11,777 bases of DNA from Bacteroidales bacterium (GCA_017614795.1 JAGABD010000114.1:1-11777); one strand, 5' to 3'. Positions 6,975 to 11,777 are shown, counted from the stretch's first letter. Program-made: numbers and translations. The notes: generated by a model from the letters alone, not told the origin.

Positions 6975-7459
6975 ATCGATTTAAAAACGTCCTCAACCTT
7001 ATCTGGATCAAACGGGTGGTCCGAGAAGATAGTGCGGTCGGGGGTGAAACGCACGCAAACGCCGTCCGATTCCGAGGTGGCCTGACGCCCCTGCTCGACA
7101 AGGACTCCACCTGAAAACCTCGCCCAAGAGCAAACACTATCGCGGTAAGAAGCCAGATAGAAGCTCTCGGAGAGAGCGTTGGCAGCCTTCAATCCCGCAT
7201 TATTATCCACAGTCAGCACATCGCCCATCCCGGCAGGGAGGCCGCTAAAAGCGGCTATCAACCGCTCAATTGGAATCACGTGGTCGTAAGTCCTAATCTC
7301 TGCATCTGCAGGTGACGTCTTGCCCTCGATTCTGCCACAAAAGAATTTCAAATAATCGTAAACCGCGCGAAGCATTGTGTACACGCCATCTTCCAGCCGC
7401 CCCAGATACATTTCCGGGCGCCTGCGAATATGTTCATACCATTCAAGAGTTTCCATCAT
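6971..7459 (-). CDS. ParE/GyrB-like N-terminal domain lacking its ATP-site motifs
   Basis: A 162-aa protein that follows the GHKL ATPase domain of type II topoisomerase B subunits, closest to Bacteroidota ParE. LEWYEHIRRRPEMYLGRL (5-22) matches the N-terminal LDWKEHIRRRPGMYIGKL-type segment of ParE. GLKAANALSESF (89-100) matches the part after the ATP lid. GVCVRFTPDRTIF (133-145) matches the GTMVxFxPDxxIF strand. Three ATP-site elements are lost: the EVxDNSID helix reads RAVYDYLKFF, the DYGRG loop reads TYDHV (57-61), and the GVG lid is deleted. It is unlikely to bind ATP, and no transducer or toprim domain follows. The start at 7459 is chosen because a promoter (7474-7507) lies inside the longer frame that begins at 7498. 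It leads the operon through an ATGA overlap. Base composition is intermediate (one line counted 30/60 GC), higher than the next three genes. Confidence 0.75.
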   Translation of the reverse strand: MMETLEWYEHIRRRPEMYLGRLEDGVYTMLRAVYDYLKFFCGRIEGKTSPADAEIRTYDHVIPIERLIAAFSGLPAGMGDVLTVDNNAGLKAANALSESFYLASYRDSVCSWARFSGGVLVEQGRQATSESDGVCVRFTPDRTIFSDHPFDPDKVEDVFKSI

Positions 7460-7473
7460 AATCGTGTTTCCCG

Positions 7474-7507
7474 CAAATTTAGCCGATTCTTTTGCCAAAT
7501 TGTGGCA
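7474..7507 (-). promoter_or_regulatory. Palindrome-containing promoter of the four-gene operon
   Basis: Minus-strand TGCCACAATTTGGCA (7507-7493) is followed after 11 bp by TAAATTTG (7481-7474), an exact TAnnTTTG match, and then 14 nt later by the ATG at 7459. It is the only promoter-like element I see for the whole operon. The 15-bp palindrome is identical to that of the PHP promoter. Confidence 0.6.
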
Positions 7508-7510
7508 CTT

Positions 7511-7963
7511 CTACACCAATTGTTTCATCATCCCCTCACACCCCTCCAGGATGTCCCGGTACGCCTGCTCGAAGTCCTCGGTGTACCAAGGGTCGGCGAC
7601 GTCACGGGCAGTGCCGGCGTAGGACATCAGGAGGCGGATCTTGCCCTGGGGGTCGGAGGGAATAATTCGCTGCAGGTAGCGAAGATTGGAGGCGTCCATG
7701 CAGACGATGAGGTCGTAGCGGTCGTAATCGGCGGGCGAAACGGCGCGGGCGCTTTTGGCCGGGTCGAACCAGATGCCGTGCTGGCTCAGGCAGCGCTTTG
7801 CCGGCGGATATATCGGGTTGCCAGTCTCTTCCCAAGACACTGCCGCCGACTCGACAAGGAACTCCTTCTCCAGCCCTCTCTCCTTAAGCAGATGCTTCAT
7901 TATGAACTCAGCCATCGGAGAGCGGCAGATGTTGCCGTGGCACACGAAAAGGATTCTTTTCAT
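7511..7963 (-). CDS. Low-molecular-weight protein tyrosine phosphatase
   Basis: A 150-aa cytoplasmic phosphatase of the LMW-PTP/arsenate-reductase fold. The phosphate loop is complete at the N terminus: VCHGNICRS (7-15), i.e. C-X5-R-S with nucleophile C8 and R14. The general acid is D124 in VADPWYTEDF (122-131). The length is exactly that of the family. Such enzymes remove phosphate from tyrosines, often of exopolysaccharide tyrosine kinases, but no such kinase is in this window, so its partner is unknown. It starts 3 nt after the stop of the 37-residue-repeat protein, with no promoter of its own, so the two are probably co-transcribed. Confidence 0.95.
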   Translation of the reverse strand: MKRILFVCHGNICRSPMAEFIMKHLLKERGLEKEFLVESAAVSWEETGNPIYPPAKRCLSQHGIWFDPAKSARAVSPADYDRYDLIVCMDASNLRYLQRIIPSDPQGKIRLLMSYAGTARDVADPWYTEDFEQAYRDILEGCEGMMKQLV

Positions 7964-7966
7964 TGC

Positions 7967-8332
7967 CTATCTCGCCGAACGGGTGTTGATTTTCTTGCCG
8001 GTACTGTCCCATGTGTAGACCCAGGAGCCGCTGCGGGAGGTGAAGGTGTCGCCCGCAACGCCGAGGACCTCGCCCACGCTGCTCGCGCTCATCGTCTTGT
8101 ACTTGCGGCCTTCGCTGTCCCAGAGGTAAACCCAGGAGCCGCTCTGCGACACGAAGAAGCTGGAGCTGTAGCCCTTGACCTCGCCTACGCTGCTGGCGCT
8201 CATCGTCTTATACTTTCTGCCGTTCTCGTCGTACATATAAATCCACGAGCCGCTCTGCTCGACGCTGGAAATGCGGTGCGCTCCCGCGGCCACGCTCAGG
8301 CCGAAAAGCGCCAATGCCAAAAGTTTCATCAT
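7967..8332 (-). CDS. Small exported protein of 37-residue repeats
   Basis: A 121-aa protein with an N-terminal signal peptide (about 1-18, cleavage probable around AAGA) followed almost entirely by tandem repeats with a period of 37 residues. The units begin at S27, S64 and S101. Each opens with SGSW(I/V)Y and then an aromatic-Asp core, GRKYKTMSASSVGEV and a short variable linker. The third copy stops early, with GKKINTRSAR replacing the conserved core. The pattern suggests a small beta-repeat domain in the periplasm or outside the cell. The function is unknown and I do not recognise a characterised family, though similar repeat proteins are typical of Bacteroidales. Start codons at 8332 and 8329 are equally possible. 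It leads a two-gene unit with the LMW phosphatase. Confidence 0.8.
   Translation of the reverse strand: MMKLLALALFGLSVAAGAHRISSVEQSGSWIYMYDENGRKYKTMSASSVGEVKGYSSSFFVSQSGSWVYLWDSEGRKYKTMSASSVGEVLGVAGDTFTSRSGSWVYTWDSTGKKINTRSAR
7970..8254 (-). repeat. 111-bp tandem coding repeat (two full copies and one partial)
   Basis: The copies lie at 8144-8254, 8033-8143 and 7970-8032 (partial). The units are similar in DNA as well as protein, with near-identical stretches encoding YKTMSASSVGEV in copies 1 and 2. This indicates recent duplication or ongoing homogenisation, and copy number could vary between strains. Confidence 0.8.
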
Positions 8333-8348
8333 ACCGTTCTATTTTTCT

Positions 8349-8379
8349 GCAAGATAGTGAATTATTGCGGGATGGCAAA
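8349..8379 (-). promoter_or_regulatory. Promoter of the repeat-protein/phosphatase unit
   Basis: Minus-strand TTTG (8379-8376) and TATCTTGC (8356-8349, one mismatch to TAnnTTTG) are 19 bp apart, the ordinary Bacteroidota -33/-7 layout. There is no TGCC-N7-GGCA palindrome here, unlike the four promoters that share it. Confidence 0.5.
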
Positions 8380-8403
8380 GACACCGAACATATTTGTCAC
8401 ATA

Positions 8404-8435
8404 TTTGGAATTTTTGACAGTTTTGTTTATCTTTG
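8404..8435 (+). promoter_or_regulatory. Promoter of the antitoxin gene
   Basis: TTTG (8404-8407), 20 bp, then TATCTTTG (8428-8435), an exact -7 match, ending 4 nt before the ATG at 8440. This position rules out the more upstream in-frame start at 8314 and suggests a leaderless mRNA. A further TTTG at 8413-8416 could also serve. Confidence 0.55.
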
Positions 8436-8439
8436 CCGT

Positions 8440-9159
8440 ATGACTTTGACAAATCGCATAGTCTCTTACGTCGGGCGCTCGCTTGCAGGAGTGAGCCAGA
8501 AGGAGTTAATGAACCATATCCAGGAAGAACCCAACTTCTCCCCCGCCAGTTTCCCTGTCATCTTGAACAGGTTGATTCGGGAGGATAAAATCAAGAAGGA
8601 AGGCGACCTGCTGTTCCCGAGCGATTCGTACAAGCCGGCTTTCTGCCCAGCACCGACCGAGGGAGCGAGAGCATTGTTTGTCAACTTGAGGGCGAAACTC
8701 CCTTTCGCGGACATCTGCGTTTGGCACACATCATCCATCCTGCACTTGATGCACGACATCCCGAATTTCAACTTCACCATCATAGGCGCGGAACGGCAGG
8801 CTATGGAGGCCGTATCGAATATGGCCGAGAATATGACGCAAAGCCTTGTATTAAGGGATTCGGAAAAGGATGTCATCTCCCGCCTCGCTCCGGGAAGGGA
8901 CCTTATGGTGATTGCTCCCCTGGTAAGCCAGGCCCCTACGGTGTCAATAGATGACGTCAACTGTCCTTCAATCGAAAAAATCCTCGTGGACATACTCTGC
9001 GACAATGCCCTTCTCGCCTTGACAGGCTCCGAGGCATTCGATATCTATGGAGCCGCGCTCGACCGTTACGCCGTCAACCTCAAAACGCTTCTTCGATATG
9101 CAAGCCGCAGGAACCGCGTAGAAGAAGTAAAAGCGATCCTCAAGGAGATCAAGTTATGA
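8440..9159 (+). CDS. AbiEi-like antitoxin (DUF6577 type)
   Basis: A 239-aa protein resembling the antitoxin half of AbiE-like type IV toxin-antitoxin systems. Residues 1-62 form a winged-helix-type DNA-binding domain (VSQKELMNHIQ at 18-28, then ASFPVILNRLIREDKIKKEGDLL). The rest is the conserved antitoxin body, with VWHTSSILHLMHD (94-106) and the C-terminal CPSIEKILVDILCDNALL (175-192) and YAVNLKTLLRYASRR (210-224). In AbiE the antitoxin represses its own promoter and neutralises an AbiEii nucleotidyltransferase toxin. The downstream gene is such a toxin, joined by an ATGA overlap (9156-9159), but it is broken, so this antitoxin may now be an orphan. The ATG at 8440 is chosen because the -7 element ends 4 nt before it; the open frame extends further upstream to 8314. 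Confidence 0.8.
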   Translation: MTLTNRIVSYVGRSLAGVSQKELMNHIQEEPNFSPASFPVILNRLIREDKIKKEGDLLFPSDSYKPAFCPAPTEGARALFVNLRAKLPFADICVWHTSSILHLMHDIPNFNFTIIGAERQAMEAVSNMAENMTQSLVLRDSEKDVISRLAPGRDLMVIAPLVSQAPTVSIDDVNCPSIEKILVDILCDNALLALTGSEAFDIYGAALDRYAVNLKTLLRYASRRNRVEEVKAILKEIKL

Positions 9160-9531
9160 TTTCTCCTGAAAGCAGATCTCGAGATTGGATTGAAAAAGCC
9201 GCAGCCGGCAATCGCGCTTCCAACATTGTACTTGTCGAGAAAGTGATTCGCGCTTTTTCTTTGCTGGAGGCATTGGCCCGTTCTGGCTGTCCTTTCATTT
9301 TCAAAGGTGGCTCGGCTCTTATGTTGCACTTCAACAGCAGCAGGAGACTCAGCATATACGGCAGCTTGCGTGATTAATAATATCGCCGTTCCGAAGCGTT
9401 TCGACCCAGGGAATACGGCGGGACTAGTCTCTGCAAAAATAGCATCTTCATTCTCCACGAGACTCAATCAACTTAAAACCACCAATCCTGAAGCTTTCTT
9501 CTACTGGCTGCAAACATCCGAATTGTTCTGA
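9156..9531 (+). pseudogene. AbiEii-like nucleotidyltransferase toxin, gutted remnant
   Basis: The first 73 codons (9156-9377) match the N terminus of AbiEii-type toxins: an opening helix, then FIFKGGSALMLHFNSSRRLSI, which contains the KGGS(A/S)L nucleotide-binding motif. The family should continue directly into a DID-type metal-binding motif and some 200 more residues. Here the frame reads IYGSLRD and stops. In another frame, about 9370-9531 encodes VPKRFDPGN and then LKTTNPEAFFYWLQ, which resembles the extreme C terminus of these proteins. The simplest reading is one internal deletion that joined the two ends out of frame. The catalytic core is absent, so the toxin is almost certainly inactive. 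Confidence 0.7.
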
Positions 9532-9537
9532 TTCCAC

Positions 9538-9571
9538 TGCCATACTTTGGCAGCGAACGTTGCTAACTTGC
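9538..9571 (+). promoter_or_regulatory. Palindrome-containing promoter of the 180-aa gene
   Basis: TGCCATACTTTGGCA (9538-9552) is followed after 11 bp by TAACTTGC (9564-9571), one mismatch to TAnnTTTG. It shares its form and spacing with the promoters at 4148, 7474 and 11054. The core around the -7 element (GCTAACTT) is nearly the same as at 11054-11087. Confidence 0.55.
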
Positions 9572-9581
9572 GGGTGAAAAA

Positions 9582-9587
9582 AGGAGG
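9582..9587 (+). promoter_or_regulatory. Strong Shine-Dalgarno, AGGAGG
   Basis: A full AGGAGG sits 5 nt before the ATG at 9593 in a purine-rich leader. Bacteroidota genes rarely use such sites and no other gene in this window has one. It fixes the start codon. Confidence 0.7.
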
Positions 9588-9592
9588 AAACT

Positions 9593-10135
9593 ATGATTGG
9601 AAAGTACCCTGAAAGTTGGAGGCCCGAGGCGGGCGAGATGGCAACGCGCGTCTACTGGGACACTGTCGGCGCCGAAGCCGAAGGCAAGGATCTCGAGGAG
9701 AAGATCCTAGACTTGGGGGTGTTCGTGGCAAGGGGCGGGCGCATTGCCGACGCCGTGAACATCTATGTGCAGAACACCGACGATGCCGACCGGCTGGACG
9801 CCGTGCAATGGGCCATCTACCGCTATCTGGAGTATATGATGAACGCCAAGGAGCGTATGGTGCCGTACAGGTACTGGCCGCTCGCGCTGCGCATTATGAG
9901 GCTGGACAAGGAAGAGCTTCTGGAACTGCTGGAGAGGGAGCTCACGCGCTGCGTGGAATGGGATTGGCCCGACAAGTACATCATCACCGGCGTCTCGAGC
10001 CCCTACGACATCAACCTGGACGACATCGAACGCCGCCACTGGCGCGCGCATCCCGAAGAGCCCTTCTCCCGCTACTGGGACAAAACCCGCTTCTGGGACC
10101 GCCGCTACCCCGGGCTCTGGCGCAAGAAAGACTAG
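9593..10135 (+). CDS. Unrecognised 180-aa protein
   Basis: I do not recognise this protein. It is acidic-basic mixed, rich in Trp and Tyr, and probably cytoplasmic: there is no signal peptide and no transmembrane segment. The N-terminal 110 residues look like an all-helical bundle (EEKILDLGVFVARGG, ADAVNIYVQN, AVQWAIYRYLEYMM, LELLERELTRCVEWDW). The last 60 residues are less regular, with PFSRYWDKTRFWDRRYPGLW near the C terminus. The start is fixed by the AGGAGG. It has its own palindromic promoter and no operon partner. Its TAG stop shares the 4-bp CTAG at 10132-10135 with the stop of the convergent deiminase gene. The GC content is like the chromosomal background, so it looks native rather than acquired. 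Confidence 0.85.
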   Translation: MIGKYPESWRPEAGEMATRVYWDTVGAEAEGKDLEEKILDLGVFVARGGRIADAVNIYVQNTDDADRLDAVQWAIYRYLEYMMNAKERMVPYRYWPLALRIMRLDKEELLELLERELTRCVEWDWPDKYIITGVSSPYDINLDDIERRHWRAHPEEPFSRYWDKTRFWDRRYPGLWRKKD

Positions 10136-10956
10136 GCCAGGATATTCCAGCTCACGCAATTAAGCGCCCCACCGTCGCGGGCCAGAGGGGCGCAACCCTG
10201 GATCTGGACAACCTCGGAGCGGGGGAAGAAATGCCGAAGCTGCCGCACGGCAAGAGCGTCCTCCCGGGCGCCCAGACCCGGCACGAAGATGCAATTTCCA
10301 ACCTGCAGGAAGTTCAGATAGGCCCAGCTCAGCCTGTTGCGCCGCGGTACGTCGAACTCCAGCTCCTCCACCTCAAAATGCGGCCTCAGGCACTTCAGCA
10401 GGCGCTCGCGCAGATACGGGTCGAAGTCGCAATAATCGTTCAGCAGCACCCGCGAGCCCGAAATGTATCGCACCATCCCGTCGGCATGGCCGAACATCTC
10501 GTAACGGTCCCAGGGGATGATGACAGCCTGCGCCTTCAGGAGCCTCTCCAGCTCCGCCACCAGCGCCAGCCTGTACCACTTTGGGTTCTCCGCGAAGATC
10601 TTGTCGGTCAGGATGAACTTGCCGCCGCACTTCACCACATTGCCCCCGTCCAGCACGATGTCCGTCGTCGCGCAATCCAGCCCCAGGTCCTTTGCGATCG
10701 CCCGGAAGTCGGGGATATACTCCTCGCTATCTTTCAGATAATCAGGGAGATACTCATAGAGAAGGAAGGCCCCCTTTCGCAACTGCAGGGGCATATAATC
10801 CCGCGCCCAAACGTGCTTTTCCGATGCTGTGCGAGGTAGAATTGCGGTCGCGATGCTCCTCTCTTCCAGCGCTTCGCGCAGATTGCCGAAGGCCTCTTCG
10901 TAGTGACTCAAGCCCTCGGCCAGGTACACCTTGTTGGTTTGACTGTCGTTTATCAT
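10132..10956 (-). CDS. Agmatine-deiminase / bacterial PAD family protein
   Basis: A 274-aa member of the guanidino-group-modifying family (agmatine deiminase and Porphyromonas-type peptidylarginine deiminase). Its motifs appear in order: WARDYMP (50-56), LDGGN (102-106), GHADGMVR (156-163) and GGALNCVSW (262-270) with catalytic C267. The acidic and His residues of the active site (D52, H157, D159) are in place. It is shorter than typical agmatine deiminases (about 340-370 aa). The usual GGALHC reads GGALNC, so agmatine as substrate is not certain. No putrescine-pathway neighbour (N-carbamoylputrescine amidase) is in the window. The start at 10956 is preferred over the in-frame ATG at 10995 because an exact -7 element (10965-10972) falls between them. 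There is no signal peptide, so it is probably cytoplasmic. Confidence 0.85.
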   Translation of the reverse strand: MINDSQTNKVYLAEGLSHYEEAFGNLREALEERSIATAILPRTASEKHVWARDYMPLQLRKGAFLLYEYLPDYLKDSEEYIPDFRAIAKDLGLDCATTDIVLDGGNVVKCGGKFILTDKIFAENPKWYRLALVAELERLLKAQAVIIPWDRYEMFGHADGMVRYISGSRVLLNDYCDFDPYLRERLLKCLRPHFEVEELEFDVPRRNRLSWAYLNFLQVGNCIFVPGLGAREDALAVRQLRHFFPRSEVVQIQGCAPLARDGGALNCVSWNILA

Positions 10957-10964
10957 AGCGGCGG

Positions 10965-10996
10965 CAAATGTAGGGGTTGCCCAGCGGCATTCCAAA
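10965..10996 (-). promoter_or_regulatory. Promoter of the deiminase gene
   Basis: Minus-strand TTTG (10996-10993), 20 bp, TACATTTG (10972-10965), then 8 nt to the ATG at 10956. This is an exact -7 match with standard spacing, and it excludes the longer start at 10995. Confidence 0.6.
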
Positions 10997-11053
10997 CGAA
11001 AAGTGTTAAAAAAGGTTAAAGGTTTTCAAATAGTTATTTATGTTTTTTCGAGA

Positions 11054-11087
11054 TGCCGGTTTTTGGCAGAAGCCGCGGCTAACTTTG
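11054..11087 (+). promoter_or_regulatory. Palindrome-containing promoter of the 176-aa gene
   Basis: TGCCGGTTTTTGGCA (11054-11068; TGCC-N7-GGCA arms kept, inner bases differ) is followed after 11 bp by TAACTTTG (11080-11087), an exact -7 element. The leader to the ATG at 11117 is about 29 nt. It contains a three-codon open frame, ATG-AAT-AAC-TAA, at 11099-11110. Confidence 0.55.
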
Positions 11088-11116
11088 CTTCGCAAGAAAT
11101 GAATAACTAATTGATT

Positions 11117-11647
11117 ATGAGCAACAAACTGAATTTGACGCAACTGGAGATATTTACTTCCCTGCTGAAGAGTACCTGCAACGACTACCGCTCGACCAAG
11201 GTGCCTCACGACCATATTGTCGTCGGGGCGCACGCGACGGTTTTCGCATTCCGGAACTTCGGCGCCGGCATTCCTTCAGGCAACATCGCCCGTGCAGTCC
11301 TACCGCTTGAAGGCGAACAGCCACAGCTTGCGGGGATCTCGGAACTGTACGACTTCGTGCCGCTCTTCGGGGCCGACATCTTCGAGCTCCGCTCGTTCCG
11401 GAGAGAAGAGCGCACCATCCTGCGGTACAAGAAGGGCGAGATGGAACTTTTCAGCGTCTGCCCGGACAAGACCAACAACGGCCTGGTGCTTATGCTCGAG
11501 TGGAAGAATCCCCTCGCCGCCGAGCAGATCCTCACCCCGGAGGAGGCGACTATGGCCCTGCAGGACATCGTCGTCAGCCGCAAATCCCCCTGCCGCCTCA
11601 CCTGGTGGCCCAACGTCTGGCTCAACGGGGTGTTGCTGGAGTACTGA
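11117..11647 (+). CDS. Unrecognised 176-aa protein
   Basis: I do not recognise this protein. It is probably cytoplasmic, with no signal peptide or membrane segment. It opens with a helix (LNLTQLEIFTSLLKSTCNDY) followed by a mixed alpha/beta body: HIVVGAHATVFAFRNFGAG (residues about 33-51), ELYDFVPLFGADIFELRSFRREERTI (77-102), LVLMLEWKNPLAAEQ (122-136) and a Trp-rich end, LTWWPNVWLNGVLLEY. The first ATG of the frame, 11117, is the probable start; a TTG at 11111 is less likely. It is driven by a promoter of the shared palindromic type, like the other unrecognised gene at 9593. No gene follows before the window end. Confidence 0.82.
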   Translation: MSNKLNLTQLEIFTSLLKSTCNDYRSTKVPHDHIVVGAHATVFAFRNFGAGIPSGNIARAVLPLEGEQPQLAGISELYDFVPLFGADIFELRSFRREERTILRYKKGEMELFSVCPDKTNNGLVLMLEWKNPLAAEQILTPEEATMALQDIVVSRKSPCRLTWWPNVWLNGVLLEY

Positions 11648-11777
11648 TTGAGCCCGGGGCCGGCCAGGGCAGCTGGGGGTCGGTCGGGGTGCTCGGGTGC
11701 AAGTCCGGGGCGGGGGCTGGCCAGGCCTCGCTGATTGGTGCCGGGCCTAGCGACTGGTGCCTCTCGCGGTCCGGGGC
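11648..11777. other. GC-rich, G-tract-rich intergenic tail
   Basis: No coding frame is supported here. The plus strand has repeated G-runs of 3-5 (starting at 11656, 11667, 11675, 11686, 11695, 11707 and 11712). The four runs from 11667 to 11697 have loops of 5, 6 and 5 nt, which meets the usual G-quadruplex pattern. There are short internal near-repeats: GGCCGGCCAGGGC near 11658 and GGCTGGCCAGGCC near 11715; TTGGTGCC and CTGGTGCC; GTCCGGGGC twice. The element runs off the window. Confidence 0.45.

Larger units (their letters stand above)
4319..7507 (-). other. Four-gene operon: ParE-like, UDG-like, unknown, GIY-YIG
   Basis: One promoter (7474-7507) precedes four same-strand genes with joints of -4, -7 and +17 nt and no internal promoter that I can see. 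The weak hairpin at 4286-4308 lies after the last stop. The last three genes are markedly AT-rich in a GC-rich region, with a sharp change near 7000 and another near 4200. This fits horizontal acquisition of those three genes next to, or truncating, a resident ParE-like gene. Confidence 0.7.

Noticed and set aside
7460..7498. Longer N terminus for the ParE-like gene
   Set aside because: It contains the -7 element and part of the palindrome. ParE similarity starts at the later ATG pair.
4167..7507. Identical 15-bp repeats at 4167-4181 and 7493-7507 flanking the operon as attachment sites or target duplications
   Set aside because: Both sit at the same distance from a -7 element, and two more copies of the same pattern occur at 9538 and 11054 outside the operon. 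A shared promoter element explains them better. No integrase or transposase is present.
8314..8439. Longer N terminus for the antitoxin gene
   Set aside because: It would contain the promoter and overlap the start of the divergent repeat-protein gene. The winged-helix domain begins naturally at 8440.
7430..8443. Plus-strand open frame of 337 codons
   Set aside because: It is antisense to the phosphatase and the repeat protein, both well supported. It has no promoter and no recognisable motif.
9546..9571. Sigma-54 promoter (TTGGCA ... TTGC)
   Set aside because: The GG-to-GC gap is 11 bp instead of the required 10, the -12 TTGC is absent at the other copies, and no sigma-54 activator is in view.
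9616..10839. Long plus-strand open frame of about 407 codons
   Set aside because: It overlaps the 180-aa gene in another frame and runs antisense to the deiminase, whose motifs are clear. The product is low-complexity.
10957..10995. Longer N terminus for the deiminase
   Set aside because: The exact -7 element at 10965-10972 falls inside it.
1..11777. CRISPR array, tRNA or rRNA genes, insertion sequence
   Set aside because: I looked for regularly spaced repeats, cloverleaf-like segments and transposase motifs on both strands and saw none.

Overview
The window looks like a GC-rich Bacteroidota chromosome, most likely an uncultured or gut-type Bacteroidales. The evidence is Bacteroidota-style -7 promoter elements (TAnnTTTG) before most genes, a FISUMP-domain lipoprotein, a DUF6577-type antitoxin with an AbiEii remnant, a fragment resembling Bacteroidota ParE, and almost no Shine-Dalgarno sites. 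I cannot name a genus. No rRNA, tRNA, CRISPR array or transposase is visible.

Layout. 1-144 has no gene, only an inverted repeat. 145-1251 (-) is a FISUMP lipoprotein. 1295-2080 (-) is an inositol-monophosphatase-family phosphatase, divergent from 2123-3301 (+), a fucose/arabinose-isomerase-like protein. That gene runs head-on into 3238-4143 (-), a stand-alone DnaE-type PHP domain, and the two coding ends overlap by 64 bp. 4319-7459 (-) is a tightly packed four-gene operon, listed below. 7511-8332 (-) is a two-gene unit: a small exported protein made of 37-residue repeats and a low-molecular-weight protein tyrosine phosphatase. 8440-9531 (+) is an AbiE-like (type IV) toxin-antitoxin locus with an intact antitoxin and a gutted toxin. 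9593-10135 (+) is an unrecognised 180-aa protein with an unusual strong Shine-Dalgarno. It converges on 10132-10956 (-), an agmatine-deiminase-family protein. 11117-11647 (+) is an unrecognised 176-aa protein. 11648-11777 is a very GC-rich, G-tract-rich tail.

The part most likely to be an undescribed system is the operon at 4319-7459. In transcription order it holds (i) a ParE/GyrB-like N-terminal domain whose ATP-site motifs are missing, (ii) a protein with uracil-DNA-glycosylase-like motifs (GINPS), (iii) an unrecognised 353-aa protein, and (iv) a GIY-YIG nuclease with an intact active site. The first three genes overlap by 4 and 7 bp and the last follows after 17 bp. The last three are visibly AT-rich against a GC-rich background (one hand-counted 60-nt line: 23/60 GC, against 39/60 in the phosphatase gene). 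A base-excision-like protein plus a nuclease in an AT-rich insert suggests a DNA-targeting defence or mobile module. That is inference.

A second observation is regulatory. Four genes (PHP, the operon, and the two unrecognised genes at 9593 and 11117) carry the same 15-bp palindromic frame TGCC-N7-GGCA. Its right half is TTTGGCA, and it always lies exactly 11 bp before a TAnnTTTG-like -7 element. Several other genes start only 4-8 nt after their -7 element and so may be leaderless.
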